Source of the DNA: Faecalibacterium sp.
GTDB taxonomy: Bacteria > Bacillota > Clostridia > Oscillospirales > Ruminococcaceae
DNA length: 22,441 bases
Assembly (NCBI GenBank): GCA_020025795.1
Contig: JAHHRK010000014.1
Coordinates: 1-22,441 of the forward strand
Direction of reading: 5' to 3'
Position 1 is the first letter of the stretch; the number at the start of each line of letters is the position of its first letter. The notes beneath the pieces are model-generated. The model was not told where the DNA came from and did not search any database. It saw only the letters and a list, made by a program, of their open reading frames with translations. Positions 9,046 through 16,625 of this stretch are shown here, piece by piece. The translations under genes were made by a program, and so were the position numbers.

Positions 9046-9474
9046 TTACAGAATATTAGCTCCGCCAAAGCCGTATGGCAAAAGTTCGCCCAAAGACATC
9101 TCAATATAATCTGTTTCTGTCTTTGCCATAATGACGTTCAGCTCCGGGCCGCAAAATTCATATAATGCCTGACGGCACACACCACAGGGCGCTGTTATAA
9201 GCGTATTCACCTCTCCCTGTTTTGCACCGACAATGGCAATATCTGTGAATTTCGTCACGCCTTCGCTCACTGCCTTGAACAATGCCGTTCGCTCTGCACA
9301 GTTTGTGGGTGTATAAGCCGCATTTTCGATATTACAGCCCGTATATACGACATCATTTTCTCCCAAAAGTGCAGCTCCGACCATAAAATGGCTGTACGGT
9401 GCCACTGCATTTTCCCGTGCAGCAGCCGCCTGGCGAATCAAGCTCTGTTTTTCCTGCGGTGTCAGATGCGTCAT
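9046..9474 (-). CDS. cdd: cytidine deaminase
   Basis: This 142-residue cytosolic enzyme of the tetrameric CDA family hydrolyses cytidine or deoxycytidine to uridine or deoxyuridine. The zinc site is complete: C59-A-E61 with the catalytic glutamate, and P96-C97-G-V-C100. The substrate loop NIENAAY (48-54) is also present. The length is typical of the small bacterial form. Its ATG lies only three bases after the deoD stop, and its GGAGG site sits inside the end of deoD, so the two genes form one operon. With the downstream nucleoside transporter they make an uptake and salvage unit. Confidence 0.95.
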   Translation of the reverse strand: MTHLTPQEKQSLIRQAAAARENAVAPYSHFMVGAALLGENDVVYTGCNIENAAYTPTNCAERTALFKAVSEGVTKFTDIAIVGAKQGEVNTLITAPCGVCRQALYEFCGPELNVIMAKTETDYIEMSLGELLPYGFGGANIL

Positions 9475-9477
9475 GAT

Positions 9478-10200
9478 TTATTCCTCCACAGAACCCAGTG
9501 CAACCTTCATCATCTGGGTAAAGCTGGTCTGGCGCTGTTCTGCCGTGGTGGCCTCATGGGAAACAAAGCTGTCCGAAATCGTTACCAGGCAGGCAGCCTG
9601 CTTGCCCAGCATTGCTGCATTGGCAAACAGTGCAAAGCTCTCCATTTCCACCGCTACGCAGCCCTGTTCGTCACGCAGCTTCTCCCAGCGGGCAGGCTTT
9701 TCATCGCTGGGCTTGCTGTAAAACACATCCGAAGAATGAATGTTGCCTTCAATCAGCTCAATGCCCTGACGCTTTGCGGAGGCACGCAGCTTATCGTTCA
9801 GTGCCTGGCTGGGCATGGTAATATTGCCTTCATAGCCGGACTGTACTGCTGCATAGCTGGACTCGGACACAGCGCCGGTAGCCAGCACCACATCAAACAG
9901 CTTTGCCTTATCGGTATAGCTGCCGGCAGAACCAATACGAATGATATTTTCTACACCGTAGAACTGGAACAATTCGTAAGAGTAAATACCAATGGAGGGC
10001 ATACCCATACCACTGCCCATTACGCTGATGGGCTTACCATGATAAGTGCCGGTATAACCCAGCATACCGCGCACATCCGTCACCAGACGTGCGTTCTCCA
10101 AAAAGTTTTCCGCAATAAATTTTGCGCGCAGGGGATCACCCGGCATCAGAACGGTTTTTGCGAAATCGCCCAGTTCGGCGCGAATGTGAGGGGTAGACAT
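9478..10200 (-). CDS. deoD: purine nucleoside phosphorylase, DeoD type
   Basis: This 240-residue enzyme of the hexameric high-mass PNP family cleaves purine (deoxy)nucleosides with phosphate to base and (deoxy)ribose-1-phosphate. Motifs seen in order are MPGDPLRAKFIAE (phosphate site, about 19-31), GSGMGMPSIGIYSYEL, RIGSAGS, VEMESFALF (ribose site) and TISDSF, with the catalytic-type Asp in the last. The length is normal. The start has AAAGGAG about ten bases upstream. It is the first gene of the deoD-cdd operon. Confidence 0.96.
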   Translation of the reverse strand: MSTPHIRAELGDFAKTVLMPGDPLRAKFIAENFLENARLVTDVRGMLGYTGTYHGKPISVMGSGMGMPSIGIYSYELFQFYGVENIIRIGSAGSYTDKAKLFDVVLATGAVSESSYAAVQSGYEGNITMPSQALNDKLRASAKRQGIELIEGNIHSSDVFYSKPSDEKPARWEKLRDEQGCVAVEMESFALFANAAMLGKQAACLVTISDSFVSHEATTAEQRQTSFTQMMKVALGSVEE

Positions 10201-10245
10201 AAAGCATCTCTCCTTTATTTTGATATGGTTTTTTCGTATCGTGTT

Positions 10246-10274
10246 TTAGTAGGACTTTTCTTCTTTTATTGTAA
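10246..10274 (-). promoter_or_regulatory. candidate deoD-cdd promoter
   Basis: On the minus strand TTACAA (complement of 10269-10274), a 17-base spacer and TACTAA (complement of 10246-10251) lie between the upstream terminator and deoD. The -35 is good and the -10 is poor (three of six), so this is tentative. Confidence 0.4.
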
Positions 10275-10308
10275 TACAAAATCCCCCGCACGACAAGGTG
10301 CGGGGGAT
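10275..10308 (-). terminator. terminator of the M23 peptidase gene
   Basis: ATCCCCCGCAC (10281-10291) and GTGCGGGGGAT (10298-10308) form a perfect 11-bp stem with a 6-base loop. It lies 14 bases after the peptidase stop and is followed on the minus strand by TTTGTATT. The T-run is short, but the stem is very stable. Confidence 0.85.
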
Positions 10309-10322
10309 GGATAATATTAGTA

Positions 10323-12167
10323 TTATTTGCCGTGGAACACGCTCTGCGGAGGTACAATGCCACTGCTGTTTCGGATTTCGAAGTGCAGGTGCGGTCCTGT
10401 CGTACGTCCTGTCATACCGATATTTGCAATATGCTGGCCCTGGCTGACCGACTGGCCTGCGCTCACATACAAAGCACTGCAGTGTGCGTATACCGTCTTG
10501 ATGCCATTGCCATGGTCAATAATCATAGACAAACCATAGTTGCTGCCTGCGCCGGCACGGTTCATACCAGCCTTAACCACGACACCGGAATCTGCCGAAT
10601 AAATAGGCGTACCAACCGGGCCGTTAATATCAACACCACGGTGTCTGCCAGTTGCCCAGCGTGCGCAATAACGATAACTGGGCACAGGCCACATCAGCGT
10701 GCCATTGCCAACCTTACCAATCGAACCGGATTTCAGGCGAGTGCCCTTGACAACTTCCTTGGTAACCGGCTCACGCAGAATCTGCGTAGACAAAATCTCT
10801 GTATGCAGAATGTTGCCATCCGCATCATAGGTTTGCAGTGCCGTAATTTTCTCTTCGCCGGGCTGACCTTCGACCAACGTTTTAACCGTACCGAAGTCAT
10901 AGTTTTCCGATGTGGTCGTCTTTGTAGAGAACGGAATTTCTTCCGTGTAGGTGATCTCCTTGTTGACGCGAATTTCCAGCACAGTTTCCTGTTTCTGAAC
11001 GATCAACTGGTCGCCGGGGAACAGTTTGCTATCCTGCTTCAGACCAGGATTCAGCTCATACAGTTCCGCCTGCGTCAGACCATTTTTCGAAGCAATCAAG
11101 CTGATGCTGTCGCCGGGTACCAGCGTATACAGTTCCTGCTTTACTTCATCCGAGCTAAGGTAGTTCATCACTTCGTCGACATCTGAGAAGCTGTCATTAA
11201 AGTAAATGCCATCTTCCAGCTCAACTTCGTGATTGAAGCCGACCGTCACATTTTCTTCGCCAGTATCAAACGGAGCTTTCATCTGCTGAATGTGGTCTTT
11301 CAGCGTTTCGCCGTCGGTTGTAACGCGGCGCAATTCACCGTCGATGTACAGAGCCGTACCCGTGCGAATCTCATCTTCAGAGGTCCGCAGGATGGCATCG
11401 GCCATTGTGGTTTCGTTCAGAAGTTCTGATTTATCTTCAATTGCTGCAACCGTATAGGTTGGGGTAATGTCCCAGCCGGTGTGGTTGGTTGCCGCATAAT
11501 TGATGCGCTCATTTACGGAATCCTTTGCCGATTCAAAGACGTTTTCACTTGCTACAAATCCAACGTTCTGGCCTTTCACCTGTACCGCCAGCACATAGCT
11601 CTGCGCCAGCTGATCTTCCACAAATCCCCAGCACAGCATTGCTGCAACCACAGGCACCACATATGCCATGGTACGAGGCACCAGCTTACCATACAGCTCA
11701 ACGCCATGGCGCAGGTTTGCGCCGGCCTGCTTCAATGCACGCCAAACTCCATAGGTCTTTGCGACCCAAACAGCGTTGCGTGCAATACGCCAGATGCCGC
11801 GCACGAACACAACCGGGGTACACAGGATTTCGTTCCACAGCATCGTGCCCAATCGGCACGCAATCCGCTTTAGCTTTTTGGCCACATATACACAGCCACG
11901 AACCAGCTGGAATGCTGCAAATCGAATGCCGCGGCCCGTACGAACCACCAGGTATTCCGCCTGGAAACCCAGATCATACAATGCATGACCTACATGATGA
12001 TAGAAAGGCCGTGTACGCAGCCAGCGAACCGATGCCTTTGCACTGGCCTGCCGTTTTTTATGTAATTTATGTTTTCCTATAACCAGGTGACGCTGCACAG
12101 CGGTCTTCCAGTCATGCAGTCTGTCGCGCCAGGTGGGCTTTTTCAGAGGTGTCATATTTTCAGACAA
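10323..12167 (-). CDS. membrane-anchored LysM-G5-M23 peptidoglycan endopeptidase
   Basis: This 614-residue protein is predicted to cut peptidoglycan cross-links or stem peptides. From the N-terminus it has an unusual 165-residue extension rich in Arg, Lys, His and Trp with several amphipathic stretches, a membrane helix (about 167-183), a linker region, a LysM domain (about 346-390), a G5 domain (about 393-475) and an M23 (LytM-type) domain (about 505-600). The zinc site looks intact: H509-x3-D513 in HRGVD, H562 in YAH, and H593-L-H595 in GPHLHFE. The TTG start at 12167 lies ten bases after AAAGGAGG. The in-frame ATG four codons later is a weaker choice. The gene has its own promoter and terminator. 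Which bond it cuts cannot be read from the sequence. Confidence 0.92.
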   Translation of the reverse strand: MSENMTPLKKPTWRDRLHDWKTAVQRHLVIGKHKLHKKRQASAKASVRWLRTRPFYHHVGHALYDLGFQAEYLVVRTGRGIRFAAFQLVRGCVYVAKKLKRIACRLGTMLWNEILCTPVVFVRGIWRIARNAVWVAKTYGVWRALKQAGANLRHGVELYGKLVPRTMAYVVPVVAAMLCWGFVEDQLAQSYVLAVQVKGQNVGFVASENVFESAKDSVNERINYAATNHTGWDITPTYTVAAIEDKSELLNETTMADAILRTSEDEIRTGTALYIDGELRRVTTDGETLKDHIQQMKAPFDTGEENVTVGFNHEVELEDGIYFNDSFSDVDEVMNYLSSDEVKQELYTLVPGDSISLIASKNGLTQAELYELNPGLKQDSKLFPGDQLIVQKQETVLEIRVNKEITYTEEIPFSTKTTTSENYDFGTVKTLVEGQPGEEKITALQTYDADGNILHTEILSTQILREPVTKEVVKGTRLKSGSIGKVGNGTLMWPVPSYRYCARWATGRHRGVDINGPVGTPIYSADSGVVVKAGMNRAGAGSNYGLSMIIDHGNGIKTVYAHCSALYVSAGQSVSQGQHIANIGMTGRTTGPHLHFEIRNSSGIVPPQSVFHGK

Positions 12168-12201
12168 ATCTGATTCGCCTCCTTTCCGTTTCTCCTGTTA
12201 T

Positions 12202-12238
12202 GCGCGTAAATCGCGCGTTTGTATCGTTTTTCGCGCGC
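12202..12238 (-). repeat. alternating CG boxes in the peptidase leader
   Basis: Three runs of alternating C and G occur close together: GCGCG (12202-12206), CGCGCG (12212-12217) and CGCGCGC (12232-12238). All lie in otherwise AT-rich leader DNA. Any two can pair, so the peptidase mRNA can form competing hairpins upstream of its AAAGGAGG site. Function unknown. Confidence 0.5.
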
Positions 12239-12271
12239 AAAATTCACAATAATCCAGCGCACTATTTTAAT

Positions 12272-12299
12272 ATTATACTATATTGCTCTCATTGAGCAA
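12272..12299 (-). promoter_or_regulatory. promoter of the M23 peptidase gene with overlapping inverted repeat
   Basis: On the minus strand TTGCTC (complement of 12294-12299), a 16-base spacer and a perfect TATAAT (complement of 12272-12277) form a sigma-A-like promoter. The -35 is itself one arm of a perfect inverted repeat, TTGCTC-5-GAGCAA (12283-12299), as expected if a dimeric regulator binds over the -35 and spacer. Confidence 0.6.
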
Positions 12300-12320
12300 G
12301 TAAATTGGAACACATTTCCG

Positions 12321-13235
12321 CTAATTTTCACACCTGGACAACCTGCGCATATCTGGCGGAAGGGTGCTTTCCACGGAAACTTTCTTCCATTCCAACGGCA
12401 TCTGGATACGTACCGCATCCTGTTCTAAAGCATATTCCGGAACAGCGAACTCCATTTTTCCACAATGCAGTGCATGGCGGTGAATTTTTTCCATGCTGCC
12501 GCCGTACAAATCGTCCCCTGCCAGCGGATATCCTGCATGGGCAAAGTGTACGCGAATCTGGTGAGTGCGTCCCGTCACCGGTCGGCAGGATACCAGGCTA
12601 ACACCGTTGGCAGCTTCCAATACGGTGTACTCCGTGCGGCTGGGCTTTCCGTCCGGTCTTACGCAGCGCGTTACAATGCTGCCTTCGGCCCGACCAATCG
12701 GCCCATCAAACATGCCTGGCCCCAGCAGCATTTCGCCTTCTGCCAACGCAAAATACGTCTTTTGTACATGGTCAGATAACAGGCTGGCCGCATACATATT
12801 TCGTGCCGCCAGCAGCAGGCCGCTGGTGTTTTTATCCAAACGATTCACCGGGCGAAACACGCCGCTTTCGCCGCGCTGCTGTGCCCAGGCTGCATACGCA
12901 TTAGCCAGTGTGCCATCTGCATAATTCAGCGTAGGATGCACCGGAATGCCTGCCGGCTTTTCGATCACCAGTGCAAACGCATCCTCATATACCACATTCA
13001 GCGAAATTTCTGCCTGTGCAGCCACAGCTGGCTTTTCCTCCGGCGGCAGCGCAAAACGCACTACCTGCCCTGCAGCCAGCCGCACATTGGTATACGAGGA
13101 GTGCCCATCCACAAAAAAGCCCTGTCCGCGATATTTTACCGCACGGGCCAAATCCGTAGAAACGGCGCACTGGTATAAAAGCTTTCGCAGTTCCAGCCCG
13201 TCACACTGCGGCGGTACCGGAAATTCCAGCCACAT
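12321..13235 (-). CDS. RluA-family pseudouridine synthase
   Basis: This 304-residue enzyme would convert specific uridines in rRNA (or tRNA) to pseudouridine. An N-terminal S4-like segment precedes the RluA catalytic core. The signature reads N-R-L-D134-K-N-T-S-G, with the catalytic Asp kept and Asn replacing the usual His of HRLD. The second core motif GRTHQIRVHF (222-231) is intact. It resembles the RluD/YlyB group, but the target site cannot be assigned. The start has AAGGGGG about eight bases upstream. It is transcribed divergently from rnpB and shares a -35 element with it. No terminator separates it from the downstream peptidase gene, which has its own promoter. Confidence 0.92.
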   Translation of the reverse strand: MWLEFPVPPQCDGLELRKLLYQCAVSTDLARAVKYRGQGFFVDGHSSYTNVRLAAGQVVRFALPPEEKPAVAAQAEISLNVVYEDAFALVIEKPAGIPVHPTLNYADGTLANAYAAWAQQRGESGVFRPVNRLDKNTSGLLLAARNMYAASLLSDHVQKTYFALAEGEMLLGPGMFDGPIGRAEGSIVTRCVRPDGKPSRTEYTVLEAANGVSLVSCRPVTGRTHQIRVHFAHAGYPLAGDDLYGGSMEKIHRHALHCGKMEFAVPEYALEQDAVRIQMPLEWKKVSVESTLPPDMRRLSRCEN

Positions 13236-13268
13236 ACCAGTGCCCCCTTTTTGAAAGAAATCTGTATT

Positions 13269-13297
13269 ATTATATCAAAATTTCCCGCATCTTGCAA
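13269..13297 (-). promoter_or_regulatory. promoter of the pseudouridine synthase gene
   Basis: On the minus strand TTGCAA (13292-13297, palindromic), a 17-base spacer and a perfect TATAAT (complement of 13269-13274) form a strong sigma-A promoter. The same TTGCAA is the -35 of the plus-strand rnpB promoter. Confidence 0.82.
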
Positions 13298-13320
13298 ATT
13301 GCCGCAGGCCATGTTATACT
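13292..13320 (+). promoter_or_regulatory. rnpB promoter
   Basis: TTGCAA (-35, 13292-13297), a 17-base spacer and TATACT (-10, 13315-13320) are correctly spaced to start the RNA at about 13327, where the P1 stem of RNase P RNA begins. The -35 is shared with the divergent pseudouridine synthase promoter. Confidence 0.85.
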
Positions 13321-13326
13321 TATGAG

Positions 13327-13677
13327 AGGAAAACGAGTGGAACATTCGGCGGCGGGGCGGCTTTGACCGCTCTGAGGAAAGTCCGGGCTTCACAGGGCAA
13401 CGGTAACTGCTAACGGCAGCCGAGGGTGACCTTAGGGAAAGTGCAACAGAAAACAAACCGCCGCGTTTACGCGGTAAGGCTGAAACGGCGAGGTAAGAGC
13501 TCACCAGCGGGCAGGAGACTGTCCGGCTTTGTAAACCCTACCGGAAGCAACACCTATATGGGGCACATAGCGCGGCCCGCGCGCCTCGAAGGTGGCTAAA
13601 GCCTGTCAGCAATGGCAGGCGTAGATAGATCGTCGATTTATACAGAACCCGGCTTACGGTCCATCTCGTTTTCCCTT
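13327..13677 (+). ncRNA. rnpB: RNase P RNA, class A
   Basis: This is the catalytic RNA of RNase P, which removes 5' leaders from tRNA precursors. Conserved core blocks occur in the expected order: GAGGAAAGTCCGGGCT (13374-13389), AGGTAAGAGCTCACCA (13491-13506), AGATAGATCGTCG (from 13623) and ACAGAACCCGGCTTA (13642-13656). The P1 stem pairs GGAAAACGAG (13328-13337) with CTCGTTTTCC (13665-13674), which fixes both ends within a few bases. The overall plan fits the ancestral A type rather than the Bacillus B type, as usual in Clostridia. Confidence 0.97.
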
Positions 13678-13688
13678 CTTTGCTTTTT

Positions 13689-13720
13689 GCACCTGCTGCG
13701 CGGCAGGTGCTTTTATTTTA
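13689..13720 (+). terminator. rnpB terminator
   Basis: GCACCTGC (13689-13696) pairs with GCAGGTGC (13703-13710) around a 6-base loop and is followed by TTTTATTTTA. It lies about a dozen bases after the end of the RNase P RNA. Confidence 0.88.
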
Positions 13721-13730
13721 TCTGCAAACA

Positions 13731-13772
13731 AAAAAGCCCGGCGAATTGCAAATGCAATCCGCCGGGCTTTTT
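13731..13772. terminator. bidirectional terminator between rnpB and the dcw operon
   Basis: AAAAAGCCCGGCG (13731-13743) pairs with its complement at 13760-13772. Inside, ATTGC and GCAAT pair again around AAAT after one mismatch. T-runs are present on both strands. It ends the murE end of the dcw operon and backs up the rnpB terminator. Confidence 0.94.
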
Positions 13773-13777
13773 ATTCT

Positions 13778-15259
13778 TTATTCAAGGCCGATTTGTGCGG
13801 CATACTCCAGCAAAAGCTCTCGCTCGCAGAAAGGCGTTTTCACACCCATGCGATCCCGATAGGTTTCGTGGCCCTTACCGATCACCGCAATCAAATCACC
13901 TTCCTGTGCATGATCCAACGCGTAGTGCAGTGCATCCAGACGATCCGGAATTTCCACATAAGCGGCATTCGGATTTCCTTTCTGGATACCCTGGCGAATA
14001 TCCGCCAAAATGTCCTCCACTGCTTCAAAGCGGTTGTTGTCTTCGGTTACGATAGAGAAATCTGCCAGCTTGGCACAGATTTCGCCCATGCCGTAACGGC
14101 GCAGCTTACTGCGATTACCGCCGCAGCCAAACACCACGACCAGTCGATTTGGCTGATAGGTGCGCAGCGTTTCCAGCAGACTCTGGGTAGATACTTCGTT
14201 GTGAGCATAATCCAAAAGGACGGTAAACTTTTTGCTCACAGGCACCAGCTCTACACGTCCTTGCACGGAACATTCTGCCAGACCTTTATGAATGGCCTCG
14301 TCGGGCAGGTTCAAAACTTTACCCACGCCTAGCGCAGCCAATGCGTTATACACACTAAACTCACCCGGCATGTTCACACGCAGCTGCAAGGTTTCGTCTG
14401 CGCCCGCAACCGGGAAAGTCACACCCAGGAAATCGCTGGTGCGCAGCAGTTGGTACTCTCCTGCCCGCCAGTCCGCAGGCTGCTTGCAGCCATAGGTCAC
14501 CAGTTTGCAGGTGTGTCCTTCCAGCAGAGCAGCAGTATTTTCGTCGTCCACATTGACCACGCCCACGTCACAGCGGCGGAACAACTGTGCCTTCCAGCTG
14601 CGATATTCCTCAAAACTGGCATGTTCGCCGGGGCCGATATGGTCCGGTGACAGGTTGGTGAACACGCCCACATCATAGTGGATACCTGCCACACGATCCA
14701 TCATCACGCCCTGGCTGGACACTTCCATCAAAGCAGTATCGCAGCCTGCATCCACAAATTCGTGGAACAGCTTTTGCAGTTCATAGCTTTCGGGGGTCGT
14801 GTTGGCGGTGGGGCGATGCTGTCCCATATAATACACACCATTGGTGCCAATCATACCTACCTTACGGCCGGCCGCTTCCAGAACACTTTTCAGCATATGG
14901 GTAGTCGTGGTCTTACCCTTTGTGCCGGTCACACCGATCATCGTCAGCTGTCGCGCCGGCTGGCCAAACAAATTAGCACTCATGACGGCCATTGCGTAGC
15001 GGCTGTTGTCCACTTTCAGCACCGTCACATCCGGCATATTGGTCAGGTCGATATCGTGCTGGATCACCAGCGCGCTTACGCCTTTTGCAACACAGTCCGC
15101 CGCATAATCGTGGCTGTCACGCTGCGTGCCCACAATACAGACAAACAGCTGACCTGGGGCCGCCTTGCGGCTGTCATAAATAATATCGTTGATGTCCACA
15201 TCTGTGCTGCCTTGTACGGTAGTGCAGGTTACCCCCTGCATCAACTGAGAAAGTTTCAT
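13778..15259 (-). CDS. murE: UDP-MurNAc-tripeptide synthetase, MurE family
   Basis: This 493-residue cytosolic Mur ligase should add the third residue to UDP-MurNAc-L-Ala-D-Glu in peptidoglycan synthesis. The ATP loop GTKGKTTT is at 112-119. Also present are the MEVSSQG and LSPDH segments, a lysine at the usual carbamylation position (about K223) and GKGHE near the end. The specificity motif reads D407-N-N-R410. meso-DAP enzymes usually have DNPR and many L-Lys enzymes differ at the Arg, so DAP is favoured but not certain. Nearby family positions also vary: YAHNEV for the usual YAHTPD, and GGNRSK for GGDRD. It is the last gene of the dcw operon, 61 bases after ftsQ, with GGAG ten bases before the ATG. 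A diverged MurE-like paralogue cannot be excluded. Confidence 0.88.
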   Translation of the reverse strand: MKLSQLMQGVTCTTVQGSTDVDINDIIYDSRKAAPGQLFVCIVGTQRDSHDYAADCVAKGVSALVIQHDIDLTNMPDVTVLKVDNSRYAMAVMSANLFGQPARQLTMIGVTGTKGKTTTTHMLKSVLEAAGRKVGMIGTNGVYYMGQHRPTANTTPESYELQKLFHEFVDAGCDTALMEVSSQGVMMDRVAGIHYDVGVFTNLSPDHIGPGEHASFEEYRSWKAQLFRRCDVGVVNVDDENTAALLEGHTCKLVTYGCKQPADWRAGEYQLLRTSDFLGVTFPVAGADETLQLRVNMPGEFSVYNALAALGVGKVLNLPDEAIHKGLAECSVQGRVELVPVSKKFTVLLDYAHNEVSTQSLLETLRTYQPNRLVVVFGCGGNRSKLRRYGMGEICAKLADFSIVTEDNNRFEAVEDILADIRQGIQKGNPNAAYVEIPDRLDALHYALDHAQEGDLIAVIGKGHETYRDRMGVKTPFCERELLLEYAAQIGLE

Positions 15260-15320
15260 ATCGCGTACGCTCCATTCCGGCTGCTGGTTTCATCGGTCCG
15301 CGCAGCAGCTTGTGTGATTT

Positions 15321-16589
15321 TTATTCAGGCTTTGCCGAATCCTGCGGCGTTGGTTCTTCCGCTGGGGCATCTGTTGGGTCCGCCGTTTGGTCTGCCGCCG
15401 GTTCATCGGCCGCCGCATCGTCCGGTGCTACATCCGCCTGCGGATCTGCATCTGCATCACCAGTATCCTGCGCCTGGCGCGAAGGCAATTCTGGATCGCT
15501 CTGCTTGAAGGTAGGCCGAATCGAACCATCACTGCGGATGATACTCATATCCAAAATGCCACGGTCGGTTTCCGTCAGGCCGTTGCCTTCTTTATTTTGC
15601 AGCAAATGCACTGCAAATTTCAACTTGTAATCCAGTTGATTCAGTGTACCAAGCGTCACACGAATCCGATCCTGATAGCCAAAATACACCTGCTCCGGAT
15701 TGGTCACATCCAAATGTGTCACCTGGTCCAGAATGCCATGCTGTTCCAGTGCAGACAGCATTTGCACAAGTGCTGTCTGTTCCGGTGCTTCCTGCGGTAC
15801 TGAGGTTGGCTGTGCCGATTCCGTCGGTGTTTCTGTCGGCGCTTCCGGCAGCTGAGCCGCGCCCAGCGACAAGATTTGTCCCACCTGTGGAACCGTCTGT
15901 ACTGGACCAATCAGAAGCGGCAGTTCCGGCTGTGTACCAGACATTTCCATCACCTTACACTGACGGGACAACACCAACCATCCCGTAGAGGTCTGAATAC
16001 AGAAACTTGCCTTCGCAGGCTGCACGCGCAGCACCACTGTACCAGGCATACGGCGCAGAATCTCTATGTTTTCCAACAAGGGGAATCGCGTATTCAGCAG
16101 TTCTTCCTGCGCATCTGGCGCAAAGGAGAACAGATTATCACCCTGCTTGACTTGCAATGTTTGAAGGATTTCTTCCTGCGTATAGCTGCCGGTGTCGGTG
16201 GTAACCTCGCCCGCCGCATTCTGAAATTCAAATGTACTGATGCGGAACAGCAATGTCACCGACAGCAAAATGCCCGCTGTTACCGCCAGCAGCAGCAAAA
16301 TGATTGCAATCAGGCGGCGGCGGAAACGGCGGCGCCGCATTTCCGCCTGCGTAATGCGCACGTGCTCTTTTTTCTGGCGATAACGCTTTTCTTTGGGGTT
16401 CGTGCGGGCAGACTGTGGTCTGTGTCCTGCATCCTGGTCAAACGCCGGTGCATGGCCTGTGCGAGTTGCCTGGGGCGGTCGTGCTACTGTATGCTGCTGC
16501 CGCGCAGCAGGCTGTTTCAGTCGTTTTTTGCGCTGCGCAGCTCGCTGGGCCTGTTGGGCTTTTTGGGCTTTTCTCTTTCTCGCCGTCAC
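15321..16589 (-). CDS. ftsQ: cell division protein FtsQ/DivIB
   Basis: This 422-residue bitopic divisome protein would link FtsL/FtsB-type partners to septal wall synthesis. A long basic cytoplasmic region (1-91, Gln/Lys/Arg-rich) leads to one membrane helix (about 92-115). The FtsQ-type POTRA domain (about 116-190) and beta domain follow outside. A Pro/Thr/Glu-rich insert lies within the beta domain (about 247-275). The last roughly 55 residues form an acidic Asp/Ala/Pro tail. The call rests on this architecture and on position between murG and murE, since FtsQ diverges fast in sequence. The start is GTG at 16589 with AAAGGAGG seven bases upstream. Confidence 0.85.
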   Translation of the reverse strand: MTARKRKAQKAQQAQRAAQRKKRLKQPAARQQHTVARPPQATRTGHAPAFDQDAGHRPQSARTNPKEKRYRQKKEHVRITQAEMRRRRFRRRLIAIILLLLAVTAGILLSVTLLFRISTFEFQNAAGEVTTDTGSYTQEEILQTLQVKQGDNLFSFAPDAQEELLNTRFPLLENIEILRRMPGTVVLRVQPAKASFCIQTSTGWLVLSRQCKVMEMSGTQPELPLLIGPVQTVPQVGQILSLGAAQLPEAPTETPTESAQPTSVPQEAPEQTALVQMLSALEQHGILDQVTHLDVTNPEQVYFGYQDRIRVTLGTLNQLDYKLKFAVHLLQNKEGNGLTETDRGILDMSIIRSDGSIRPTFKQSDPELPSRQAQDTGDADADPQADVAPDDAAADEPAADQTADPTDAPAEEPTPQDSAKPE

Positions 16590-16625
16590 GGTTCCGCCTC
16601 CTTTCTTTTCATCCTCTAAAGCTTT

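Noticed and set aside
13327..13677. Short open frames within the RNase P RNA region
   Set aside because: The region is fully explained by conserved RNase P RNA blocks and a closing P1 stem.
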